Assembly (NCBI GenBank): GCA_003562335.1
Contig: PWVE01000092.1
Location: forward strand, 1-38,186
DNA from: PVC group bacterium
GTDB lineage: Bacteria; Verrucomicrobiota; Kiritimatiellia; SLAD01
Direction of reading: 5' to 3'
DNA: 38,186 bases
In this document: in pieces, positions 17,699-25,539 of the stretch
How the letters are laid out: each line of letters begins with the position of its first letter
Position numbering within the stretch: the stretch's first letter is position 1
Program-made: the position numbers and the translations under genes
The notes under the pieces: model-generated
The model's input: the letters and a program-made list of their open reading frames with translations, nothing else
The model's database searches: none
What the model was told of the DNA's origin: nothing

Positions 17699-18769
17699 AT
17701 GTCCTTTATGATGAAAAAATTTGGTGTGGTCAATGTATGCTGGGTGGCCCTATGGAGTCTCTTCGGGTGGCCCGCCGTGGTGGGTGCCGAGCTGCCCGTC
17801 AACCCGTTACGGGCGTTTGGGGACCATATTGCCGATGTGGTGGAGCAGGTGTTGCCATCGGTGGTGGTGATTCGGACCGAGGCCGTGCGCTATCATCTTG
17901 GGCGGGATTTCTTTTTTGGCCAATTGTATCGCATTCCGGAGCGTACTGAGGGACAGGGATCCGGGGTGATTATTTCGACGGACGGCTATGTGCTGACCAG
18001 CAACCATGTGGTCGACCACGCGCAGCAAATAGAAGTGGTACTGGATGACGGCACCACGTATCGCGCGGAACTGATCGGGAGCGATCCCCATACGGATTTG
18101 GCGGTGGTACGCATTAAGGCGGATGCTGATGCGCTGTTTGTGCCGATCGAATTCGGTAATTCGGACGAGGTGAGGGTGGGGGAAGTCGTGATTGCCATTG
18201 GTTCGCCCTATAATCTGCACAGTACCGTAACGATGGGAATCGTCAGTCAGAAGGGTCGCGTCATCGGCATGTTGCCGTACGAGGATTTTATCCAGACGCA
18301 GGCCCCCATTAATCCCGGAAACAGTGGTGGACCTTTGGTGGATGCCGACGGGCGTATGGTGGGTATCAATGCCGCCATTCATCGCGGGGGCGGCCGCGGG
18401 GCGACGGGTAATGTCGGTATTGGTTTTGCGGTACCGGGTAACCTGGCGATGCGGGTGGCGGCCGCGTTGATGGCGGCCGGCGAGATTGCCCATCCGTGGA
18501 TTGGTATTCTCATGCAACCGGTAGGCGAGGGTGTGGTCGTCGATGAAGTCTTTCGTGATAGCCCGGCGGAAACCGCTGGTTTACAGCGTGGGGATATCAT
18601 CACGCGAATCAATCAGCGGCCCATTGCTTCGCCACTCGATGTGCGGCGGGCAATTTTTCAGCATACCACAGCCACCCCGGTCATCATGCAGGTGCGGCGC
18701 GCTGACGCCACACTGGATATCCCCATCGTGCCGGAAGCCATGCCGGACTTCGACTCGCTGCAGCGGTGA
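17699..18769 (+). CDS. htrA: HtrA/Deg-family serine protease
   Basis: Periplasmic quality-control protease, 356 aa from the ATG at 17699, chosen because AAGGAG lies 7 bases upstream; the track start is 13 codons earlier without such a site. A signal peptide (MKKFGVVNVCWVALWSLFG...VVGA) precedes the trypsin-like domain. The catalytic triad is His in LTSNHVVDHA, Asp in HTDLAVVRI and Ser in NPGNSGGPLVDADG. One C-terminal PDZ domain follows (WIGILMQPVG...DSPAETAGLQRGDIITRINQ). The single PDZ resembles DegS or short HtrA forms rather than two-PDZ DegP. The stop overlaps the GTG of tlyA. Confidence 0.94.
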   Translation: MSFMMKKFGVVNVCWVALWSLFGWPAVVGAELPVNPLRAFGDHIADVVEQVLPSVVVIRTEAVRYHLGRDFFFGQLYRIPERTEGQGSGVIISTDGYVLTSNHVVDHAQQIEVVLDDGTTYRAELIGSDPHTDLAVVRIKADADALFVPIEFGNSDEVRVGEVVIAIGSPYNLHSTVTMGIVSQKGRVIGMLPYEDFIQTQAPINPGNSGGPLVDADGRMVGINAAIHRGGGRGATGNVGIGFAVPGNLAMRVAAALMAAGEIAHPWIGILMQPVGEGVVVDEVFRDSPAETAGLQRGDIITRINQRPIASPLDVRRAIFQHTTATPVIMQVRRADATLDIPIVPEAMPDFDSLQR

Positions 18770-19512
18770 ATACAACGGTCCAACGCGCGCGGCTCGATCA
18801 GCTGCTGGTGGATAAGCAACTGGTGGAAAGCCGCGAAAAAGCGCAGCAGGTTATTCGCGCGGGATCCGTTTCGGTTGACGGTCAGCTGGCCACCAAACCG
18901 GGGCACCGGTTTCCTGTTGATGCGGCGCTGGACCTTGCGACCCCGCCGCCTTATGTGGGGCGCGGTGGCGAAAAACTGGCGGCGGCATTTGACGCGTTTC
19001 CGCTGGTGGTGGACGATTGTGTGTGTCTGGATGTTGGGGCGTCGACCGGCGGGTTCACGGATTGTCTCTTACAGAAAGGTGCGCGCCGCGTGTATGCCGT
19101 GGATGTGGGGAAAGGGCAGCTGCACTGGAAACTGCGCAATGATCCGCGCGTAGTGGTCTATGAGGGGTGCAATGCCCGCGCATTGCCGCCGGATTTTTTC
19201 CCGGAGCAGCCGCAAGTGGCGGTGTGCGATGTTTCGTTCATCTCCTTGACGAAGATACTGCCCGCGATTACAAACAGCTGTGTCCGGAACGGACAAATCG
19301 TGACGTTGATCAAGCCGCAGTTTGAGGCCCGCCGCGCGGATGTTTGCAGGGGAGGCGTAGTGCGCGATGCGGAGGTAAGATCCGCTGTGGTGGCGGCCGT
19401 AAAGGAGTTTGGAGAACGGGCGTGTGGCCTGCACTGGCTAGGACAGTGTGAGTCACCACTGAAGGGACCGGCCGGTAATATTGAATACCTAGCCTATTGG
19501 AGGACGCCATGA
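18766..19512 (+). CDS. tlyA: TlyA-family rRNA 2'-O-methyltransferase
   Basis: 248 aa starting at a GTG that overlaps the htrA stop (GTGA), so translation is coupled. An S4 RNA-binding domain (RLDQLLVDKQLVESREKAQQ ... AGSVSVDG) is followed by an FtsJ-like methyltransferase with the SAM loop CLDVGASTGGFTDCLLQ, then AVDVGKGQLHWKLRND and CDVSFISLTKILP, and late LIKPQFEA. Members methylate 2'-OH positions of 16S and 23S rRNA and were first called hemolysins. The stop overlaps the nadK start (ATGA). Confidence 0.93.
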   Translation: MNTTVQRARLDQLLVDKQLVESREKAQQVIRAGSVSVDGQLATKPGHRFPVDAALDLATPPPYVGRGGEKLAAAFDAFPLVVDDCVCLDVGASTGGFTDCLLQKGARRVYAVDVGKGQLHWKLRNDPRVVVYEGCNARALPPDFFPEQPQVAVCDVSFISLTKILPAITNSCVRNGQIVTLIKPQFEARRADVCRGGVVRDAEVRSAVVAAVKEFGERACGLHWLGQCESPLKGPAGNIEYLAYWRTP

Positions 19513-20375
19513 AGTGTATCGGGGTGATAGCCAACTGTGGTAAGCCGCAGGCGGGCGACGTGTTGCAGCGGGTGGCGACGGAAGCGGCACGTTTGAATTT
19601 GGAATTAGTGGTGTGCGATGAGACCCGGACCCTGCTGCCTTCTGCCAGATCTCTCACGCTCCCGGAATTCACGGATATCGTCGATGGCGTGCTGACGCTG
19701 GGTGGCGACGGGACCATGTTGCATACCGTACGGATATTGGCCGAGGCCGCCAAACCGGTGCTCGGCGTAAACTTGGGCAGTTTAGGCTTTATGACCCATG
19801 TGCCGCAGTGTGAGGTGGAAGCCGCAATAGGGGCCTTGGCCGCTGATACATTTGCCCTGTCCGCCCGTACCATGCTGGGGGGACGCGTTTATCGCGCAGG
19901 AAACATAGTGGCGCAAACAATGGCGTTGAATGACATCGTCGTGGGCTGGGGGCAATCCTCACGGGCCATGACGCTGGGGCTGACGGTTGACGGTGACGAA
20001 GTGGCTGAATATCTATGTGACGGACTCATCGTTTCCACACCGACCGGGAGCACCGGTCACGCGTTGTCGTCGGGCGGTCCGATCGTGATGCCAACGGCAC
20101 CCGTGTTCAACATGAATGTAATCTGTCCGCATTCGCTCAGTGCGCGCCCGTTGGTTTTGCCGGATACCTGTACCATTCGGGTTAATATACTGCAGTTACC
20201 CAGTGAAAAATGTCCCCTGTTGTCCGCTGACGGCCAGGACGAATTTGTGTTGCAACGCGAAGATGTGCTGGAGATCAACCGCTATCCGCACCACGCCTTG
20301 TTTGTGCAACTCCCCGATCATCTCTACTTTGCCGTCCTGCGGCAAAAGCTGCATTGGCGCGGTTCGGCGCGCTAG
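19509..20375 (+). CDS. nadK: NAD kinase
   Basis: Phosphorylates NAD to NADP. 288 aa from the ATG at 19509 (MKCIGVIANC), with TTGGAGG upstream and an ATGA overlap with tlyA; the track start is an upstream TTG. Motifs: LTLGGDGTMLHTVR, VNLGSLGFMT, CDGLIVSTPTGSTGHALSSGG and SADGQDEF. The TAG stop shares the palindrome CTAG with the stop of the convergent mrp gene, so the two coding regions overlap at their ends. Confidence 0.95.
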   Translation: MKCIGVIANCGKPQAGDVLQRVATEAARLNLELVVCDETRTLLPSARSLTLPEFTDIVDGVLTLGGDGTMLHTVRILAEAAKPVLGVNLGSLGFMTHVPQCEVEAAIGALAADTFALSARTMLGGRVYRAGNIVAQTMALNDIVVGWGQSSRAMTLGLTVDGDEVAEYLCDGLIVSTPTGSTGHALSSGGPIVMPTAPVFNMNVICPHSLSARPLVLPDTCTIRVNILQLPSEKCPLLSADGQDEFVLQREDVLEINRYPHHALFVQLPDHLYFAVLRQKLHWRGSAR

Positions 20376-21496
20376 CCCACGGCAGGCGCGGCCAGAGTGG
20401 CTAGAAAGTCATACGGATAGATGGAGGCATCGTGGCCGTCGCTCCACTGAACGGCGACGGCGTAATTGCCCATGGGGTGCAGCTCCGTCGGGTAAATATC
20501 GTCGGGCACGGATTCAGGGTCCAGTAGGGGTTGGCCGGTGTTTTCGTCGATGCAGCGCGCACATTGGCAACGGCGGCGGAGGGTGGCGGGATCAATGTCC
20601 TGCTCGCGACCATCCGGCCAAGTCAGTACCACCCCGCGCCCAATGACAAAGCGAGCGATAGGGTTGGCCCCACCGGTCTGTAAACGATTGATCTCTTCGT
20701 CAGCGGCTCTGGCTAATGCCACAAAGGTTTGGGACACGACGTGGTCCGGCTGCTCCAGTAGAACCGGTCGGCCCGCGTCGCCGGATTGCGATAAGGCGGA
20801 CCAAAGTGGTATTTCAAAGGCATTATGGATGCCAAATTGTTCTACGATGCGATTACGGACGCCCGGACCAAATAAATAGTCGCGATGCCCGCATTGTCCA
20901 CATTCGTAGAAGGCCATGTTTTCCACCACGGCAATGGTCGGAACCTTCAGTTTCTGGAACATCTGGATCCCCTTGACCACGTCGACAAAACTTAATTCCT
21001 GAGGGGTGGTGACAATGATAGCAGCCGTCAGCGGAATCAGCTGGGTTAGCGTCAGTTGGATGTCCCCGGTTCCGGGCGGCATGTCGATCACGAGATAATC
21101 CAATTCCCCCCAGTCGGTGCCGGTCAGCAATTGATTGATGACTTGGGTAACCATCGGGCCGCGCATGATTGCCGCCCCGCTGCTGCCGGGGGCGGTGGGC
21201 ACAAATCCGAACGACATCAACTTAACCCCTTCCGCTTCCAGCGGTACAATCAACTCGTTGCGACTGAACAGGTCGGTCGAACGGGGACGGACAATAGTCG
21301 GCAGGCTGGGGCCGTAAACGTCGGCATCGAATAAGCCCACCTTCATGCCCTGTCCGTGTAGTGCGTAGGCCAGATTGACGGCTACGGTGGACTTGCCCAC
21401 GCCGCCTTTACAGCTGGAAACAGCCAGCAGGTGGCGTACGCGCTGTAAGCCGGGCGCTTTATCGATGAGCGGGTTGGGGCGCTTATTGGGGGGCAT
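20372..21496 (-). CDS. mrp: Mrp/ApbC iron-sulfur carrier ATPase fused to DUF971
   Basis: 374 aa from the ATG at 21496 (MPPNKRPNPL) behind CAGGAGGA; the start lies inside the last codons of gltX (14-base overlap). Residues about 20-270 are a P-loop ATPase of the Mrp/NBP35 family: AVSSCKGGVGKSTVAVNLAY with deviant Walker A, DADVYGPSLPT, DMPPGTGD, and CGQCG as the putative cluster-binding Cys pair. The C-terminal 95 residues are a DUF971 domain (LTWPDGREQDIDPATLRRRC, YPTELHPMGNYAVAVQWSDG) with its own CQCARC cysteines. Mrp proteins carry or load Fe-S clusters. Convergent with nadK. Confidence 0.92.
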   Translation of the reverse strand: MPPNKRPNPLIDKAPGLQRVRHLLAVSSCKGGVGKSTVAVNLAYALHGQGMKVGLFDADVYGPSLPTIVRPRSTDLFSRNELIVPLEAEGVKLMSFGFVPTAPGSSGAAIMRGPMVTQVINQLLTGTDWGELDYLVIDMPPGTGDIQLTLTQLIPLTAAIIVTTPQELSFVDVVKGIQMFQKLKVPTIAVVENMAFYECGQCGHRDYLFGPGVRNRIVEQFGIHNAFEIPLWSALSQSGDAGRPVLLEQPDHVVSQTFVALARAADEEINRLQTGGANPIARFVIGRGVVLTWPDGREQDIDPATLRRRCQCARCIDENTGQPLLDPESVPDDIYPTELHPMGNYAVAVQWSDGHDASIYPYDFLATLAAPAVG

Positions 21497-22811
21497 TCGA
21501 ATCCTCCTGGGGTTTAATGGTGTTGAGCGTGCGCTCGATTCGTTGTGTGACCCGGTCACGGCCCAGCACCGCCAGCATCTTAAAAAGACTGGGACCAAAC
21601 GGTAGTCCCGACACAGCGATTCTGGTTGGATGAATCAAATCCGCTGGTTTCACCCCGCGCGCGTCCGCCAAGTCGCGCAAGGTGGCCTCCGTCGATTCTT
21701 CGGTGAACGGTGTGCACTTCGCAAAGGCCGTGTGCAGCGCGGCCAGCAAGTCCAACGCACCGGGTTTGCGCAGTCGCTTGTTGACCGCTTTTTCGTCACA
21801 GGGGTAATCCTCGGTGAAGAAAAAACCCGCCATCACCGGTATATCGGACCACTTCTTGACGCGATCTTCCATGGCCGCAATGACGGCATCCAAGTAGGCG
21901 GGGTTATTGCCCGCCTGCGGGATGGCTTGGATATATTGTTCGCGGTGCATGGATTGTGGAAGTTGTCGCAGGTGTTCGCCATTGACCCACTCAAATTTGC
22001 GTTGATCAAACTGGGCGGCCGAAGATTGAACGCGTTCGAGGCTAAACGCGGCGATCAATTCATCGGGTGTGAGCACCTCACGATCATCACCGGGTGACCA
22101 ACCTAGCAGCGCCAAGTAATTCAGCAAGGCTGCGGGCAGATAACCGTTGGTGCGAAAGTCGCCCACAAAGGCGTCGCCATCGCGCTTGGAATAGGGTTTG
22201 CCCTGCGCATTTACAATCATCGGCAGGTGCGCAAATACCGGGACAGGGGCGTTCAGTGCCTGATATAACGCGATATGGCGAAAGGTGTTTTCCGTGTGGT
22301 CGTCACCCCGGATTACGTGGGTCACGTTCATGAAGATATCATCGACCACGTTGGCCAGATGGAAAACCGGCGAGCCGTCAGAGCGAACAATCACAAAATC
22401 CTGCATGTCCTGGGCTGCCTTGTGAAGCGCCCCTTTGACCTGATCGGTAAACGTAATGTCTGTCCCCGGCATCCGGAAGACAATTGCTTCGCCTTTGCCG
22501 GTGTCGCCTTTATCCTGCTTGTAGGCCTGCCCCGCTTCAAGTAATTGTGCAGCGGCTTCTAAATGGGCGGTTCGTCGTTGCGATTGGTAAACGGGCGGTT
22601 CATCAGGTGTCAACCCGAGCCACTCAAGGGCGTCCAACACGGTTTGCACCGCTGCCGGGGTGGAGCGTTCGCGGTCCGTATCTTCCATGCGCATCAGGAA
22701 CTGGCCGCGGTTATGTCGCGCGTAGAGCCAATTGTAAAGGGCCACGCGCATGTTGCCGATATGTACGTTCCCCGTGGGGCTCGGTGCAAAGCGAGTGCGA
22801 ATAGTAGTCAT
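21483..22811 (-). CDS. gltX: Glutamate-tRNA ligase
   Basis: Charges tRNA-Glu. 442 aa, a little short for the 460-500 of many GluRS but with a full anticodon-binding region. The class I signature is FAPSPTGNVHIGNMRVALYN (HIGN where HIGG or HIGH is usual), and the KMSKS counterpart is KPYSKRDGDAFVG. Other blocks are MRMEDTDRERS, VIRGDDHTENT and NYLALLGWSPGD. CGGAATTAT precedes the ATG. It follows the hypothetical anchored protein by 28 bases and overlaps mrp. Confidence 0.95.
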   Translation of the reverse strand: MTTIRTRFAPSPTGNVHIGNMRVALYNWLYARHNRGQFLMRMEDTDRERSTPAAVQTVLDALEWLGLTPDEPPVYQSQRRTAHLEAAAQLLEAGQAYKQDKGDTGKGEAIVFRMPGTDITFTDQVKGALHKAAQDMQDFVIVRSDGSPVFHLANVVDDIFMNVTHVIRGDDHTENTFRHIALYQALNAPVPVFAHLPMIVNAQGKPYSKRDGDAFVGDFRTNGYLPAALLNYLALLGWSPGDDREVLTPDELIAAFSLERVQSSAAQFDQRKFEWVNGEHLRQLPQSMHREQYIQAIPQAGNNPAYLDAVIAAMEDRVKKWSDIPVMAGFFFTEDYPCDEKAVNKRLRKPGALDLLAALHTAFAKCTPFTEESTEATLRDLADARGVKPADLIHPTRIAVSGLPFGPSLFKMLAVLGRDRVTQRIERTLNTIKPQEDSNAPQ

Positions 22812-22839
22812 ATAATTCCGTTCTCCGGTTGCGCCACAG

Positions 22840-23421
22840 TCAGGACGCCCTCAATTGCTGAATTTCCCGCCTGATAACGGGTGCGTGTGTATTGATTGTT
22901 TCCTGCCAGTTGTGTTCTAACTGCTCTAATTGGGCGGCTCGACGATTCTGGGCGGCGGCTGGATGGCCAAGCGTGCGGATCGGTTGTTCGGCGGTGGAGG
23001 TATACGATTGATCCTGCTGCTGCCGCAACGAGTTGAGCAGCTGCAAACGCCCGACAACCCGTCGGGCAAGTTCAGCCTGGGCGGGTGTGAGCCAACCGCG
23101 TTGCTGGTCCTGCGCGATGGTGCGTCGCATGGCCGCCAGTTCGGACTGATAATTTACAGGGCCGTCTGCTAGCGACCCCGCAAGCTGGTCAACCATGCGC
23201 TGTAGCGAACGGGAAATCTCCTCCGCACGGATTTCCTCCTCGCGCTCTTCGCCCGCAGCAGTCCGCCGGGGCCCCGCATCAGCATCCCCCCGATCAGCAT
23301 TGCGAGAGACTAACCCCCTGAAATCCTGGCGTCCGAGGATACTGGTCTGGCCCTGTTCCCAATAGTCCCAGGCCAACCACGCCACCAACACTACCACTAA
23401 AATAATGACAATCTTTTTCAT
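22840..23421 (-). CDS. Membrane-anchored helical protein, unknown
   Basis: 193 aa. An N-terminal hydrophobic helix (KKIVIILVVVLVAWLAWDYW) without a clear cleavage site suggests an inner-membrane anchor. The rest is charged and Gln-rich and likely helical or coiled coil (EEREEEIRAEEISRSLQRMV, RRAAQLEQLEHNWQETINTH). No family recognised. It sits upstream of gltX in the same direction and may share its transcript. Confidence 0.6.
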   Translation of the reverse strand: MKKIVIILVVVLVAWLAWDYWEQGQTSILGRQDFRGLVSRNADRGDADAGPRRTAAGEEREEEIRAEEISRSLQRMVDQLAGSLADGPVNYQSELAAMRRTIAQDQQRGWLTPAQAELARRVVGRLQLLNSLRQQQDQSYTSTAEQPIRTLGHPAAAQNRRAAQLEQLEHNWQETINTHAPVIRREIQQLRAS

Positions 23422-23581
23422 CCGAACTCAATCCATGCACTTCATGGCCACAGTATAGCCCGCCTGTAGTGAAACACAAAGGGATTACGGTCCGGGTTCA
23501 TACGCACACGGCAAATAGCCGGACGCAGAAGGAGCGCAAGCGTCCAAAGGATTCCTGAGGTCGCGTTCCAAACCTTATGTT

Positions 23582-24871
23582 TTATCGACCCGTGCGCCGG
23601 GCTGCATGCCATTCAAAATATCCGGCTGGAACGATGATGACCGGTTCCTGCAACGGGTTGGGCGGCTCGCTCTCCGTCAGCGCGCCGTTGAGGTACCTGT
23701 ACAGGTCGTTGCTGCCCTCTTCCCGGTAGTAAAAGCCCTCGATAAAGCCATACCGCAAGGCCAGGTAGGCTTCCGTGATTTTTTCATAGAGGTAGGGATC
23801 CTCGCCAATCGTATCCTGCGCCGCCTCAGGAATGGCTGGTCGCAGGGGAACGGTCGCCTCCCAACCGGTTTCTTCGGCATGATCATTATAGCTGGGTATG
23901 ATGATCACCTCGGGGTTTTGTTTGATGGCCTCCAGCCACTGGTTGATGTAGTGCCCCCCGATCATTCTCGGCACCGGGTCAATGGGGGCACCCTGATGCG
24001 CCTTGTTGTAGCCCGGCTGGGCACCCATCACTTCGGAACCCGGATTCTGAAGATCAAAGACCCACGCCCAGTTTCCTGTTGTTCTAAAGATATCGGTGTC
24101 TCGCGCTCGATGCTGCCAGGTCGCCAGTCCGGTGCCGTAACGCAAGGTGAACCTCCGGTCCCGCATGCGTTGGCCTGATTGCCCGGCCAGGTACATGATG
24201 ACCAGCGGCTTGCCCCGCCAATTGAAGAAGGCATCCGGATGTTTTTTTACAAATTTCTCGTAATAGGCATTCAGCTCCCGTCGTTGTTCGCGATAATCGC
24301 CCTCCCGGAGCGGACGGCCGGTGGCAATGGTAACCTGGGGGGCATCCTCGCCCAATCGATCCGCCACCCGGTAAACCGCCTCCATGTTTCGCGCAATTAA
24401 ACCGTAGTCGTTCCAGTGCCCGTTGGTGTCATCCAGCGCGATGAAATCGATCCCGATGGCCTTCAATCGCAGCAGGACGTGTGTCAGGTAGTGTTCGTCG
24501 CCACTGCTGTAGTAGCCATAGTCCACCGGCTTGACGCGGGTCCAGTCCTCTTTAGTCCAGTGATCAAATGTTTTCGCGCCTTCTTCGGTCCACCAGACGG
24601 TAAACCAGGTTCCGACCTTGGATGAGTAGTAGGGTTCCCCTTCCTTGGCAGGCCATTCGCCAAATTTGTTGATTACTTTAATTTCCCTGAACGGATTGTC
24701 CGGCGTGAGGTGCCTGTCCACATCAACCCCCACTGCGCTGTGGACCAGTATCAAGGAAACAAGCACGCAAAGTGCTGCCCCACCTGCTGGCCCCCGTCGG
24801 CCGGTGCCCTTCGTTCGACCATCCGGATTGCTATGTGCGATCTTCATGTTTCTTTCTTTTGTTTCGATCAT
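23582..24871 (-). CDS. Secreted GH99/GH71-like glycoside hydrolase
   Basis: 429 aa; the start at 24871 is kept because AAAGGA lies 4 bases upstream, whereas the ATG 8 codons later has a poorer site. A basic N-region and a hydrophobic segment (ALCVLVSLILVHSAVG) form an export signal. The body looks like a TIM-barrel of the GH99/GH71-like group: VGTWFTVWWTEEGAK, VKPVDYGYYSSGDEHYLTH, LKAIGIDFIALDDTNGHWND, WRGKPLVIMYLAG, WAWVFDLQNPG, and IIPSYNDHAEETGWE. These enzymes cleave alpha-mannans and related glycans. The catalytic residues cannot be assigned by eye and the substrate is unknown. No transporter or polysaccharide locus adjoins it. Confidence 0.7.
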   Translation of the reverse strand: MIETKERNMKIAHSNPDGRTKGTGRRGPAGGAALCVLVSLILVHSAVGVDVDRHLTPDNPFREIKVINKFGEWPAKEGEPYYSSKVGTWFTVWWTEEGAKTFDHWTKEDWTRVKPVDYGYYSSGDEHYLTHVLLRLKAIGIDFIALDDTNGHWNDYGLIARNMEAVYRVADRLGEDAPQVTIATGRPLREGDYREQRRELNAYYEKFVKKHPDAFFNWRGKPLVIMYLAGQSGQRMRDRRFTLRYGTGLATWQHRARDTDIFRTTGNWAWVFDLQNPGSEVMGAQPGYNKAHQGAPIDPVPRMIGGHYINQWLEAIKQNPEVIIIPSYNDHAEETGWEATVPLRPAIPEAAQDTIGEDPYLYEKITEAYLALRYGFIEGFYYREEGSNDLYRYLNGALTESEPPNPLQEPVIIVPAGYFEWHAARRTGR

Positions 24872-25539
24872 GGGGTCCTTTCTTGTTTAAATGGGTTTCA
24901 TTTAAGGCTTTTTAGTGTAGTGGGTGAAACCGGCTTCCGGCAAGGCTTGTTAAGCCCTTCCGAGCCGATTGCGCTGCTGGGAAGATGCGTGAATAGAGGC
25001 TGAAAAGAGCGGAATGAATTTCAATCCCCCAGATTGGCATCGAAAACACCAATGTTTTTGAATGGAGAAAGTGAAGCTGCGGTTTTTTCGACCACCAAGC
25101 TTTTGGTGCGGGGATTTTTTGCGATGAGAGCGCTGGCGAATACCCGACCACACTGGTCACCGTGATAACCCGCACGCTCGCCTGCTGTCATTTTGAGCGG
25201 AGCGGCCTGTCGCGCCGTAGGCCGTCTTCGGCGAAGGCGGAAGCGTAGTCGAAAAATCTCGTTTCCCGCCAGGCCGCGTCGCCTTTGAATCCGTTCCCAA
25301 CGCGAAGGTAGCTGGCGCGATTCTGAGATGTCTCGAAAAGCTCGACATGACAAAGTCCTTTCAGATTCAAGCACAGCCTCCACACACGCTCCCTACAGCA
25401 CGTACTCCATCAATTTCTTACAGCGCAATCGCCCAGGTAGCGTTCCGCTTGCAGTGCGGCGATGGACTTGCTAGGCTGCGCCCATCCTAATGCAAGGGAC
25501 AGGAACTTTATTAGAATGGGATGGTTTAAGGAGGGCAGT
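24872..25539. other. 668-base noncoding stretch before purH
   Basis: Besides the REP-like element at 25186-25352 this region shows no gene I can support. ORF-track entries here (for example 25021-25383) translate the repeat. The purH ribosome site TAAGGAGG lies at its right end. The promoter of the GH99-like gene should lie at its left end, but I could not fix one. Confidence 0.6.
25186..25352. repeat. REP-like element with inverted ends
   Basis: About 167 bases bounded by TGTCATTTTGAGC on the left and GCTCGACATGACA on the right, an imperfect inverted repeat. Inside are GTAGTCGAAAAATCTCG and GAGATGTCTCGAAAAGCTC, again inversely related. The pattern (TGTCATTTcGAgC ... gAGAtTTCTCGa ... GCTCGAaATGACA) is familiar as a dispersed intergenic repeat of many bacterial genomes. 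Function unknown; likely a non-autonomous element. Confidence 0.6.

Noticed and set aside
25021-25383. 120-aa minus-strand ORF before purH
   Set aside because: More than half of it translates the REP-like element. It has no ribosome site and no recognisable domain.
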